Source: Artocarpus heterophyllus (lineage: Eukaryota > Streptophyta > Magnoliopsida > Rosales > Moraceae). Taken from it: a DNA stretch of 64,000 bases. The notes beneath the pieces were generated by a model. It had not been told where the DNA came from, searched no databases, and was given only the letters and a program-made list of their open reading frames with translations. A program made the translations under genes and the position numbers. Of the stretch, positions 1-11,440 are shown piece by piece. The stretch spans positions 32,335,893 to 32,399,892 of the forward strand of contig CM046331.1 in NCBI GenBank assembly GCA_025403435.1, given 5' to 3'. Each line of letters starts with the position of its first letter. Position 1 is the first letter of the stretch.

Positions 1-1280
1 AGATTGTAAATACCATAAAAGGAAACCTCTTAATGACGTCGTTTATTGGAACGACACCTAGAAAAGATGACGTTGAAACTGAAAACGAATTGTCGCTTTT
101 GGGAGGCAGGCAGAAAAATGATATGTCATTCTAGGCGACTACAATGCATTTCTTGTCGTTTTCCTGCATCAAATCATCGTCGTTTCTAAACAATTATATC
201 AATAAAAAGCGCATGTTCAGGTTTTTTTTTTTCCCTAACTCACACGTTAAGGTTTCAAATAATAATAACAATAATGGCAACTAAATATGATGAAGATACT
301 ATAAGAATTAAAAAAAAAGGACATAACGTAAATAATAAATTAAATTTGTGGAAACACGTCATTATCATATTAAGGGTGGTGACAAGAATAAAATGATAAC
401 AGAAAATCAGTGATACACGTTATTATTCCATCTTGCCAATACCAACTCCATATATATTTAGCACAACAAAGTAAACATGACATATGTTTTTGTTTTTTTT
501 GAAAGTGAAATGTATTGCCAATACCAACAGCCTTACATGCAGTACAAAACCAATTTATTTATTATTAGACTAGATAGGCAAGGCACAGAACAAGGTAGCA
601 TCCGCAAGGATCAAAGTTCAGACTTTCTCAAAGTCATATTGTGTTGGAGCGATGATGGCGGCTCACCGACATCAGAATGACTTTCTCTATGAACACAGCA
701 TAAAATCAAAATGAGAGAATAGTAAGTGACTAACACAAAAAATGAGACAGGAAGTTGGCTAAAATGACTACTCTTATAAAGTGAAATTAGCAAATTAACC
801 TCTCGCGTTTTTACACTGAATGACAACAGTCACGTGCAGTGTAAAAAGTGATCGCTCAAGGTCGTTCCAAAGTCATTTTGAAAATTAATATTTTTTAGAA
901 ATTAAAGTTGTTTTTACGAATAAAGCTTTCTATTAAAGTCATTTTTAGAAACTGTTTGGAAAGAGACTATGCTTCGAAACTCATATAACATGTACTATAT
1001 ACATTTGAGTGTAAAAACATCAAAACCCGAGTATAAAGAACAGAAAGAACAGGGTTGCATTCCAGATGCAAATTACAAAGGAAACCTACTCAAGACTTCT
1101 TCAAAGGGCAAGGAGTTCCAGTCCACATCGTTATGCTCTGTCATGGAAACAGTATTGAACAATTACTACAACCTTTTTTTTTTTGGTTCATTTCTTTCTT
1201 TTCTTGCATTGTGCATTGTTAGGTTTGAATTTGTATTGGCATATAAATTGAAAAACAGAAAAGGAAAATATAGTAAAGAA
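1..1280. other. AT-rich intergenic sequence, no gene seen
   Basis: Both strands hold only short open frames with no recognisable domain. The DNA is AT-rich with homopolymer runs (T runs near 220, 487 and 1170). I see no tRNA-like, LTR-boundary or coding signal up to the start of the copia element remnant. Confidence 0.6.
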
Positions 1281-1289
1281 AAAATACAT

Positions 1290-2168
1290 GATGTGATAAT
1301 GTGGAAGATATCAATATCTTGGAGACCGAGTCAACATTAGATTACAGCTAAGTCTTGAAGATCTTATCATGTGAAGAAAATCAAAGTTGTGAAGATTTTA
1401 TCTCAAGAAGCCTGCAGAGATAATGCCAATGCATTTAAAAGATTTTTTGACCATGTTTCAAATTCCAAATCACATTCTAAGTCTATCATAACTTGGGGAG
1501 CAAGTTTGGTTTGAAAAAGATTTGGAAATTTGAAATAAAGAAGGATTTTATTACTTGCTTATAAAAGCTAAGACCTTGATGTGATTTAGTGATTTTAAAG
1601 GCAGAATATCTGATTTAGAAGAGAAGTTATGAGTTCCAAAGCCAAATTGTATCAATTTTGAAGTTCAAGTTCAAATCTATCACAACAGATTCTGCGACAA
1701 TTTGAATTTTGGATAAGTTTTCACTTCCTATAAAAGGAGGACGGGTCTAAGTCTTTTCTAGAGAGTTTTCAGAGGGCAAACAAGATAAAGACAGTGTGTT
1801 TTTGTTCAAGTGTTTTCGAGAGAAGATACTTCATTCTTTGGGAGAAGAGTTTGCCGTTTTCGGGAGAAAACATTTTGCGATAGATGGGAGTCTCATAAAG
1901 CAGAGTTAAAGACGAGTAAAGCTTGCTAAACAAGGCCATAAGAAATACAACAACATAGGCATTACTAAGAAGGAGTCTTAAATTGAATAGGTCCCATTAG
2001 TGCTTGTAAACAGGTTTTCTTAGTGGATTGTTCAACATCTAGGCATAGCCCCATAGACATAGGTTTTGTAACTGAACTAGGATAAAATTTACTGTGTCCT
2101 TTTGCTTATTTTATCCATAATAAGAATTTAATTAAAAATTCAATAATTGCTAGAAACAAATCTTTGAA
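1290..2168 (+). repeat. 5' LTR of the copia element
   Basis: This stretch has the anatomy of an LTR: a TATA box at 1729-1736, a following leader, and a 3' part (2030-2165) that recurs at 11037-11190. It is followed directly by a primer binding site. The left edge is a guess because no clear TG start or target duplication was found. Confidence 0.6.
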
Positions 2169-2169
2169 T

Positions 2170-2181
2170 TGGTACCAGGGC
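2170..2181 (+). other. Primer binding site, initiator tRNA-Met type
   Basis: TGGTACCAGGGC sits just inside the LTR end and differs at two positions from the copia consensus TGGTATCAGAGC, which pairs with the 3' end of initiator tRNA-Met. It fixes the LTR/internal junction and the element's orientation. Confidence 0.75.
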
Positions 2182-2229
2182 GGTTCAGTAATTGTGTTTT
2201 TGGTGAGATTTTAGGAATAGATCTGTGTT

Positions 2230-2485
2230 TTTTATGGGTATGGATTAACTAAGAGAAGAAGACTCAATTATAAAACCACCACTTTTGGATGGTTCAAATT
2301 ATTCATACTGGAAGGCACGCATGAGGGCATTCATCTAGGCAACTGATGAAAGAGCATGGCGTTCAATTTTGATAGGTTGGGATCATCCTATTACTGCTAA
2401 AAATACTACTCTCAAGCTTGAGGAATCATCATTTGATGATGAGGTAAAACATATGAATTATAATTCAAAAGCCCTTAATGTAGGG
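2230..2485 (+). pseudogene. Copia gag, N-terminal fragment (UBN2-type)
   Basis: Translation gives the hallmark start of plant copia Gag: PPLLDGSNYSYWKARMRAF, then ERAWRSILIGWDHP. A stop follows the likely start codon and another lies after RAF(I), so the frame is dead. The homology ends abruptly near 2485, where foreign LTR-like sequence begins. About 200-300 residues of Gag are missing before it resumes near 3775. Confidence 0.8.
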
Positions 2486-2488
2486 TTT

Positions 2489-3770
2489 TGTTGGATTTTG
2501 TAATTCAAATAAGCAGCAAAAAATTAAAATTAATTCTCACAAAACCCTCGTAGGATCCATGCAATTCAATTAGATTAATAAGAAAGTCATTAAATCTTAC
2601 TAGGATAACAAAAGGGGCAAGATTTTTGAAAGAAAGAGAGCGGGTTCACTCCGGTGACACCCTAACTTGAGCTTTTCGTATTCGGGATCGGATTCAGACG
2701 TTGTTACTTAGAGCAACGCCCTCTATAGGTATTCACACAAACAGACTCTCTCAAAAACCGAATTGGTGTGCTAGCACCCTCTCCTTGTGTTAAAATGACT
2801 CTCTCTCTAATTTTTAGGGTTTTTAATGTTCTCGTCTTTTAGAATAAGAGAACGCCTTCTTTTTCTTAATTCGGCTAGAAACCCTAAAATATATATATAT
2901 ATATATATATATATTGACTTCGAGATAGAGTCAGATTTTAACTCGAGTAAACTATAATTCAAATATGATTCAGAGAATCTAGATAATGTCAGATTCAATG
3001 AACCTACACATATCTAGTACATCGAATTTGGACATTATTAGGTTCATTGAACCTAGGCACAGTAAACCCAAAACTCATTTTTGATATGTTCTAAGTGTGT
3101 GACCCTGTAGGTTCACATAACGTTGGTAGTGGGCTTGAAATTCTGTTTCTGGCTCACAAATCAAAAGCGGTCTCTAGCAAGACATTATGATTACCCAAGT
3201 TATACGAATGTCAATAATCCGACATAACCTAATCCACAATAAGTATTAAAGTCCTTTTGTCACTAGAGACCTTGGTTGAACATAAGGCATGGTTTATGTC
3301 ATCCTTATACTATTCAATCATATTATTTCTCAATCTTAAGTAGACTAATATTGATAACCCTTATCAATTCATTCCAGTATGGCCATACATTTTACTTCAG
3401 TCTAACTTATCGAGGGGCCCATAGATTGTGACACCCACCAAACTTCCATGTAACGGATTAGGTTAAATGAATAACGATGTTATGTATTTTCTTTAGTAAT
3501 ATATGACATTATGTTATTGACTATTTTTATTTTGAGTATTATGATAGGTGACAGTCACGTGAAATTGATGTGCTCAAGGTGTTCATGTCATTTACGTTGT
3601 ATGTTTGATAATAAATTTTGAAATTAATTAATGTTTTGTTATATTTTAGTATGTATGGCAGTTCGGTAGGCCAACCCTCCAGGTTCGGCAGGCCGAATTA
3701 TCCCTCATGGAACGGTAGGCCGATGAATTAGATCGGCAGGCCGAACTGAGCGGTCGACAAGGCGAAGACA
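2489..3770. mobile_element. LTR-derived debris inserted in copia gag
   Basis: Gag homology stops at about 2485 and resumes at about 3775. The segment between is non-coding. It begins TGTTGG (2489), as minus-oriented LTRs in this window do. It contains a (TA)n run near 2890. A second block begins near 3427 with TGTGACACCC, a start typical of gypsy LTRs. At 3661-3745 it carries four palindromic motifs like those in the long LTR family described at 57060. Its exact ends and number of insertions are unresolved, and part of gag was deleted. Confidence 0.5.
3661..3745. repeat. Palindrome array, GTTCGGNAGGCCGAAC type
   Basis: Four related motifs start at 3661, 3683, 3710 and 3731 (spacings 22, 27 and 21 bp). 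Each is a near-perfect inverted repeat around GGCAGGCC or GGTAGGCC. The same motif at similar spacing is found at 4674-4732 and 58496-58573. Confidence 0.75.
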
Positions 3771-3774
3771 GCTG

Positions 3775-4176
3775 ACGAGCAATCAACAGAGATTTTTCAA
3801 AAATTTGTGACAAGGTTGCCGCCATTAAAAAAGCCAAAGATGTTGATTCCATGAAGCTTGATGGACTAATGAGTTTGTTGCATACTTTTGAGATAAAATT
3901 CAAGCAAAATAAGAAGGAGAAGAACATAGCTTCACAAGTCGAGATGATTGAAACACAAGAAAAGGAGTCCTCTAATGAAGATGATGATGACCTCGCCCTG
4001 TTGACCGAAAATTTCAACAAAATTTTGGAGAAATTTAATAAGAAGAAAAAATTCAACAATTCATCAAAGGTTAAAAATTCACAGAAAAACAAAGGCTCCT
4101 TAAGCAATCCCATGAGGGCAAAGTGATTCAATGTCTTGAATGCAAAGGTTTTGGCCATATTCAATCCAAATATGCT
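3775..4176 (+). pseudogene. Copia gag, C-terminal fragment with zinc knuckle
   Basis: The translation resumes Gag with a segment equivalent to the LKLDELFGSLLTFE region (here SMKLDGLMSLLHTFE), an acidic stretch, and a Lys-rich region. A CCHC zinc knuckle follows (CLECKGFGHIQSKYAN), in which the last Cys is replaced by Tyr. Frameshifts separate the parts. It is cut at 4177 by a reverse-oriented long LTR; the downstream continuation starts at about 6092 with TLKKKSKSM. Confidence 0.75.
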
Positions 4177-4177
4177 A

Positions 4178-6091
4178 ACTGTTGGAAAAACGATTACGTA
4201 GCAGAATTTTAAAAATTTTAAATCAGAATATTTCTAAAATACAAGTTTTCCATGCTAAATACATAAATTAATAATAGATCTTACTAACCTCTTTTGTATA
4301 TCAAAGTGAACTTAAATCCATGTAGAGAAAAACCTTTTAGAAGAACCTTAACCAGCTGGTGTTTTTTGTTATTCTCTATCCACGATAGGAGTGTAAGTGG
4401 TCGTACATTGTACAGTTTTTTCTCTAGTGACTCTACTTCCAATCACTAGAGAAAACCTAGAGCTAAGGTTCTTGATGTTGAACAAGAGCTCGCAAGGAGT
4501 TTCAGAGTTTCTCAAACTAGAGTACTCACTCTATGCTTCTTAAGTGATATGAACTAAGAAAGCTCACCCTCTATTTATACTGGTTGAATTTAGGGTTAAA
4601 CCCTATCAGATTAGGTCTCAAAATTTGAGTCTAGATCACTTCTGGTGAAAAGCATGTATATAGATTATCGCACGATTGGCAAGCCAATGTGAGAGATCGG
4701 CTTGCCGAACTTACCTTATTGGCAGGCCGAACTTACAATAATCTTGTACCTTGAGAATATCTTATTTTTCACTTGAGAATCTTAGATAGAGCCTCAGTTT
4801 TAATTCAAATAACCCAATAGAGATGTTATCTGATTAAAACAATCATATACAAATAATCCTATAAAAATAAAATATTATCCAACAATTCAACATGTTTATC
4901 TTGAATTAATTTACAAAATCAATTTAATTGATAAACTAACATGAATTATTAAATCCAAACTTATCGAATTTTAGCTAATCTAATAATTTAACATAAGTCA
5001 CTAATATATAAGAAAAGCATGCCGTATTGTTATAAGATTTATTATAAGCTAGTAAAGAGGACCCCATGGACATATATAGTTTAAGCTCCTATAATTATAA
5101 AATACAATATCTAAGATATATATTTTATAATTATCAACTCTAATGTTATTCCACTAAAAGCTTAGAGCTGCACTCTCGAACAACATAAAATTACGAAGCT
5201 TCAATAAGCTAACCATCCATGACATATTATAATGTGTCACATCCCCATAGGATATTCATAATCTGCTTAAGGATAAATTCTATTTTATCTTCCCAATTAT
5301 TTTTATCTTATGTTCCATTATCTCACCTTTAGAATACTTACTATCCATAGATAGTATACCATTCGGTTGCACCTATGTATCCAAATGGTTGAGCACTTCA
5401 GTGTTCCAATTATAGGATAATGCATATAAGAGGATATCATTAACTCCACAAAAGGAGCTATGGATTCCATATCTATGAACAATAAGTCTACGTCAATCAA
5501 GAGTCTTGCCTCTGACATACCAATATGTATACCATCATTAAGTCGGATGTCACCTTTTGGTACATCAAAAGACATAAGTCAAGATAACAACTTATTAGTC
5601 ATTTTAGGATTAAGATACAACACATATTATTGTCTAAAATGAATTGATTTGAACAAACAGAATTATTAACCAAATCAATTCAACTTTTTTGTTTCAATCT
5701 AACACATGGTCACCTATGACAATGCACCAATGTTTTTACTCGTGGAGTCCTACTCTGATGACCAAAACAAGTCATTTCCCGTTAAGGATGTAGACAACAT
5801 AACAATTTTAGCATGAATAAAGCGCCCAACTATATTCCTTTGGTTGCAGATCTTATCATTTAGACCATCACTTTTAAAATCATGTCTTCTGTATAATCTA
5901 TCCATCATATGCATGATCTTATAGGTTTAAACTAACAGTCTCAGACTTTTGTTTACTTATCATACATTCAATAGAAATGAACATAAAGAGGACAACAATT
6001 GGTATATAAATAAATAAACTCTTTATTAATAAAAAAATGTCTCCAAAAATATATTATAACATTTTTCTCCTCAAGGCACCTATGTCTAACA
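4178..6091 (-). mobile_element. Solo LTR, long-LTR family, reverse orientation
   Basis: Termini are TGTTGG on the left and CTAACA on the right, so the LTR reads TGTTAG...CCAACA on the minus strand. It matches the plus-strand copy at 57060-59093 across much of its length (for example, the text near 5330-5580 is the reverse complement of that near 57640-57800). Flanks are CTAAC and CTTAC, a 5-bp target duplication with one mismatch. On the minus strand it has a palindrome array (4674-4732) upstream of a TATA box (reverse complement near 4575). It splits the zinc-knuckle region of the copia gag. At 1914 bp it is slightly shorter than the other copy. Confidence 0.8.
4674..4732 (-). repeat. Phased palindrome array in the reverse solo LTR
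   Basis: Three motifs start at 4674, 4695 and 4717 (spacings 21 and 22 bp): GATTGGCAAGCCAATG, GATCGGCTTGCCGAAC and TATTGGCAGGCCGAAC. Some have lost the CpG (CGG to TGG), as expected from methylation decay. They sit on the promoter-distal side of this LTR's TATA box. Confidence 0.8.
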
Positions 6092-8490
6092 CTTACACCC
6101 TCAAAAAGAAATCTAAGTCCATGATTTCTACCTAGAGTGATGAAGAATCTGAAGGGAGTTAAGACGATGAGGATCACAGTCAGCAATTATGTGGCTTTTA
6201 ACATAACCATTTGCATCTATTGTTGAATTTGTCGCAGCAGAAACTACGACAGATTGTGATAACAAATTTGTATAGTTAGATCCGGATACAAAAACTGAGA
6301 ATAACAATGATGATGATTAGGCTTCAATTCAAGATGCCTATAAAATAATGTTTGCCAAGTAGGTGAAGGTGTGCAACAGAAACAAGACCTAGAAGATCAA
6401 GTGGCTAAACGTACTAAGGAAAGAGATGAACCAAAGAAAGCAACCACAAATTATGAAATCCTTGCCGCCAAAAAGGAAGAAAAATTATCTGAAACAAGGT
6501 CGGAATTAGTGCACACTCTAAAGACCTTGAAGATGTTGAACACTGGCACTACCAGACTAGATCACATCTTAACAATGGGGAAGACTAGTGACAATCACTA
6601 CGGTCTTGTGTATAAAAGAGAAGGTTCAAATTCCAAAACTATTTTTGTCAAAGCAAGTCCTACAACAACCACTACACCATCCTCAGGAAAGAAATCTGCT
6701 TCCTCTCTAAAAAGGCATAAGCCTAAGAGGTTTATTCCTATATGTCACTTCTGTAATATTCTTGACCATGTTAGACTTAGATGTTTTAAATATTTATATG
6801 CATCGAAAAAGGGGATATATGTCAAACCAACCAATTTAAGAAAACCAAGAAATTTTCCAAAACCTAAAATTGATCTCGCAAGTAAATTTACTTGAAAATT
6901 TTGTGTTAGGAAATCTGATTTAAGGTGTTTTGTTGCTTATACTTTATTAAGAGCAGTGCTACTAATTTTTAGTATTTTGATAGTGGTTGCTCAAAGCATA
7001 TGACAAGTGACCAAGGAACTCTGTCTAGCCACCAAAGTTGCTCTCATGGTCATGTAACCTTTGGTGATGGTGTGAAAAGATGTGTTCTTGGCAAGGAACA
7101 CTTAATCTTGAAGGGTTTCCTAGGCTAAAGAATGTCTTGCATGTTGAAGGACTCAAGGCCAATTTAATTAGCATTTGTTAATTATGTGATCAGAATCTTT
7201 TTATGAATTTCAATACAAATAATTCTCATGTTCTTGATGATAAAAATAATTGCGTTTTGTAGGGATCTAGATCATCTGATAATTGTTATATTTTGACTCA
7301 CCCATACATTTGTCACAATATTAACTTAGATGAAATAGAGATTTGGCATCAAAAACTGGACCATTTGAATTATAAATCTCTAACCAAGCTTGTGAGTATA
7401 GGTGCTGTTCGTGGAGATCCCAAACTTGGGAGAAAGCCACTTGGCGTTTGTGGTCCTTGCCAACCAAGCAACCAATTGAAATCGTTGCACAAATTGTCGC
7501 AACAGATTTCTATGATGAAAATTCTCAAGTTGCTTCATATGGATTTTATGGGTACTATGAATGTTAAAAGCGTGGCAGGGAGGAGGTATGTCTTTGTTTG
7601 TATCGACGATTTCTCTAGATTGTCTTGGGTTGACTTTATTAAAGAAAAATCTGACACTTATGGTGTTTTTAACAATTTGTGCATAAGACTAAAAACTAAA
7701 AGAGATTGCAATATTGGTAAAATAGTTAGAATAAGAAGAGAATTAGAAAATGCTATTTTTACTGATTTTTGCATGAGTATGGTATCACACACAAATTTTC
7801 TGAGCCAAAAACACCACAACAAAACAGTGTTTTTGAAAGAAAGAACATGACATTACAAGAGATGCCTCAGGTGATACTAAACTCTAAAAGACTCACCTTA
7901 AGACTATAGGTTGAAGTAGTCAACATAGCCTGCTACATCGTCAATAGAGTTTATTTAAGGCTGAGTACAACTAAAACTCCTTATGAGAACTAGAAAGGTA
8001 AGAAACCTAGCCTTAAATATTTTAATGTTTTTGGTTGTATTTGTTATATCCTAAATGATCGAGAACAACTTGGTATGTTTGACACAAACAGTGATCAAGG
8101 TATCTTTCTTGGTTATTCCATAAATAGCTGGGCCTATGGTGTTTACAATTTGATAACCTAGACTATCATGGAATCTGCTAAAGTTGTGTTTGATGACTAT
8201 AAGGAACTTATAGAATTCTCAAAAGAGGATGAAATTATCAGCTTAACTGAGAAAGCTAAAAATTATGACAAAAAGGTTGTTGTTGACCAATCTGTCGAAG
8301 AATCTGTCATGATAGAAACTACAATAGATTCTGGAAAAATTGACTTATAGCAAACTGAGACAAGTATAGTTCCTCAATTTGACATCACTAATTTTGTTAC
8401 TAGAGAACCATCATCTAGGATTCATAAAAATCATCCGATAACTGATTTCATTGGGAACCCAGATAAAGGACAACAACAAAGGAATAGGCC
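6092..8490 (+). pseudogene. Copia pol, protease and integrase remnants
   Basis: After the nested LTR the polyprotein continues with a coiled, Lys/Glu-rich segment (6371-6895). Near 6974 lies the protease motif FDSGCSKHMT, with the aspartate and the copia-type Cys-His signature. Near 7335 is the GAG-pre-integrase motif IWHQKLDHLNYKSL, then an integrase core piece LLHMDFMGTMNVKSV with a VCIDDFSR match (about 7530-7620). Many stops (for example at 6893, 7125 and 7848) and frameshifts break it. Confidence 0.85.
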
Positions 8491-8499
8491 AAGACTTAA

Positions 8500-9290
8500 T
8501 TATCATGATATGGTCCGGTACATTCTTTTACCTCTCAAATTGAATCTAAAAATGTTAAATAGGCTTTTGCATGATGAGTTTTGGGTTAGTGCTATGCAAC
8601 AGAAATAAGAACAATTTGTGAGGAATGATATGTGGACCTTAGTTCCTAGGCCGAAGAATTCTAATGTGATAGGTACCAAATGGATTTTTAAGAACAAAAC
8701 TGATGAATTTAGTAACATTAGAAGGAATAAAGCTAGATTAGTTGCTCAAGGATAAACCCAAGTAGAAGGTGATGATTTTGATGAAACCCTTGCCCCTTGT
8801 AGCTAGGCTTGAATTAATTAGGTTGCTTTTAGCCATAGCTTGTTTCTTAGGTTTCAAATTATTTCAAATGGATGTTAAGAGTGCCTTTCTAAATGGGATT
8901 TTGAATGAGGAAGCATTTGTAGAGCAACCTAAAGGTTATGAGGATTCACATCACCCTGATCATGTATGCAAATTGAAGAAGGCTTTGTATGGATGAAAAC
9001 AAACTGATATAAGAGATTGACAAATTTTTTGATTAAGAAAGACTAGAAGAGAAGGGGAGTAGATAAAACTTTGTTTATTAGGACTTTTAAGCCTGGGATT
9101 ATCATTGCTCAAATCTATATTGATGACATTGGTTTTGGTTCTACTTCTCAAGGCAAGATTAATGAATTTGTTGATAAAATGAAAAAGGAGTTTGAGATGA
9201 GTATGGTTAGAGAACTAACTTTTTTCCTAGGTTTACAGGTGAAGCAATGTAAGGATGGGATGTTTATCTCACAAAGAAAATATGTTAAAT
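8500..9290 (+). pseudogene. Copia reverse transcriptase remnant
   Basis: Recognisable RT segments are the start region around TLVPRPKNSNVIGTKWIFKN, then LFQMDVKSAFLNGILNEEAF (the DVKSAFLNG block), and YIDDIGFGST, corresponding to the YVDD catalytic box. Stops fall between these blocks (near 8607, 8755 and 8995). Homology ends at FISQRKYVK (about 9288), where a gypsy-like LTR begins; the rest of RT and RNase H are missing. Confidence 0.85.
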
Positions 9291-11030
9291 GTAATGACCG
9301 AGAAAATCCTAAAATTAAATAATGCAATTTACATATTTAAATCAAGGTTTTTCTTAGAAATATCATGTATGAATTTTGTAATTGAAGAATTTACGAAACT
9401 AATATAAGAATATTCCAAAAATTCTATAGTTAAATTCTTTAACTATAGTAATTTAATAAATTGAATGACAAACTCTACTGCAACTAAGGCAGCAGAAATT
9501 TCAATCCGCAAATAACTCGAGAAATTTAATTATGAGAATTTCCAAATACGGTATAAAGTTAGCAATGTACCGAGAAGCACTGTAATCCATATTAAATCCT
9601 TAATTTCCAATTAATTTAAAATTAGAGCTACGCGAGTAGCAATATTAACAGAAAATGCTACGTGAACTTGGATAGTTATAATGTTAAAAACTATGTCATT
9701 ATGGGGTCAAGATACTGAAAAAGTTAAGTATGGATTTTTATTAAGCCTAAAATAAATTTCTAGACTCAACATAGTCAAAATCAGTACACGATTAAACTTA
9801 TATCGATATTGGTTCATCCTGTGGTTGACATGTTACTGTGTTTGAAAAAATAGGAGGTGGCCTGTCAGACATTAAAATGTTATGTCAGTTAAGCTAGTCA
9901 TTGCTGACAGTATAAAGAATTATCTGTATAAGATGTAACTTGCAAGAAAAGACTTTAGACAAAAATCCCTTAAATCAAGATAACCACCTAATGAGTGTAC
10001 TTGGGCAATTAAGAGAACAAAACCTACATTTCATGCCACCCTAAGATTGGCGCCACATTTAAGGGATTCTAAGCCAAGTTTGAGCTTTGTCTAGGTCACT
10101 TAAGAGACTAATTAAGCTTGGTTTCGGTGGGGAAGATTAATTAAGTCCTCTATATAGGTAACCAAGCTAATGACAACATCTTTCCTTCATTTTTCCTTCC
10201 TCATTTTCCCTTCTCCACCCTTGCATACCAAGAGGTTCCCAAGAAAAAAGTTTTCTTCCAATTTCGTTTACCAAAACCTAACTCAAATCAAGCTATAACC
10301 TAAGATATTTCCCTACCATTACCATACCACAAACTTAGCTCCAACCTAAGAAGAAGAAAAAGAAGGAGAAAGAGGAGGTTTTAGAGTATTTGATTGAGGT
10401 AATTTCTACGTTTTTCTTCCCATTTTTTCCTAGCAAAGAAAAAAAAATATTTTACTTAGATAGCCTTGGTATGAAGACCAAGAAAAAGCTAAATTTTTAT
10501 ATGGTTAAGTTTGTGATTTAATGTTGATACAAGAAGAGGGAAAGGAGGAGGTAGTGGCTTTAAGATCACCCATCAAAAGTTGTCATCAAGGATAAGAAAT
10601 CTAAAATTTTCCTTAAATTTTCTAAGGTTAAAGTTTACAATTTTATGAGTGATTTGATGATTAAATGAGGAAATAGTTTGTAATAATTATTTATATGTTG
10701 GTTAGTTTGGTTCATGTATGTATGTAATGTAAAAAGTTAGTGCCTACGTGCTACAATTATGTTTTTGCAAGTTTTGGTTTGTGAAAAGATTTTTCACAAA
10801 CTTTGAACGCGTAAACGGAAGCCTTAGAATCAGTTTTTAAAATTTTTTCGAACACGGAACTTTTAGTTTTCGATGTTTTAAACAAAACTTGTGATTAAGA
10901 AAAAATGCAATTTTGATCTAAATAGGGTTTCCAAGCAGTTGTTATAGACTACCTGAAACAATCCCAAAAACTGCACTAAGAGAATCCCAAAAGTGCCTAA
11001 AGCAGTTTGTGAAAAAACTACCAAAAATGC
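9291..11030 (+). mobile_element. Probable gypsy-type LTR fragment
   Basis: The block starts TGTAATGACC directly after the copia RT homology, a start common in plant gypsy LTRs. It has a TATA-like CTCTATATAGG near 10150, a pyrimidine-rich leader and a possible donor site GAGGTAATTT near 10400. No gag or pol homology is visible inside. It lies between the copia RT and a remnant of the copia 3' LTR, so the insertion was accompanied by a deletion. The 3' edge is approximate. Confidence 0.5.
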
Positions 11031-11036
11031 TGGATT

Positions 11037-11190
11037 GTTCAACATTTAGGCGTGGCCCTGTAGACATAGGTTTTATAACCGAACCACAATAAAATTTACT
11101 GTATTTTTTGCTTATTTTATGCATTGATAGTTTTTAATTAATCAGAATTTAATTAAAAATTCTGTAATTGCTAAAAACAGATCTTTTATG
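11037..11190 (+). repeat. 3' LTR remnant of the copia element
   Basis: Starting GGATTGTTCAACAT, this stretch closely follows 2031-2165: GACATAGGTTTT, TAAAATTTACTGT, TTTGCTTATTTTAT and TTGCTAAAAACAGATCTTT all recur with small changes. Only the last ~150 bp of the LTR survive. Confidence 0.75.
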
Positions 11191-11440
11191 CATGACTAAA
11201 AAACAACAATTACTACATAGAGGTTAATCTATTTTGAGTTGGAGGTAATTCGATTGATCACTGAGTCCACCAGCATTTGCTTAGCTGTAATAACAGAGCT
11301 CAAAGTTCTTGATGCAATTGAGATTGCCATAAATGAGAACTAGAATTTAGAGGATTCAATATCTAACTTGGTGTGCAACACTTTTCAAAATGAGTAAAGC
11401 AGATAGAATAATGCATATAAAAAAATGGTGCTGCTTGGAA

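Larger units (their letters stand above)
1290..11190 (+). mobile_element. Degenerate, nested Ty1/copia LTR retrotransposon
   Basis: The parts lie in copia order on the plus strand: a 5' LTR with TATA box (TATAAAAG at 1729), a primer binding site at 2170, gag (2240-2480 and 3775-4176), protease, integrase, then reverse transcriptase (8500-9285), and a 3' LTR remnant (11037-11190). Integrase before RT is what separates copia from gypsy. The 3' remnant matches the end of the 5' LTR (2030-2165), both starting GGATTGTTCAACAT. The body is broken by other LTR sequences (about 2489-3770, 4178-6091 and 9291-11030), and RNase H plus most of the 3' LTR is lost. Many in-frame stops and frameshifts make it inactive. 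The outer 5' boundary and the target duplication could not be fixed. Confidence 0.85.

Noticed and set aside
3646..4164. 172-aa minus-strand frame
   Set aside because: Antisense of copia gag and the palindrome array; no homology of its own.
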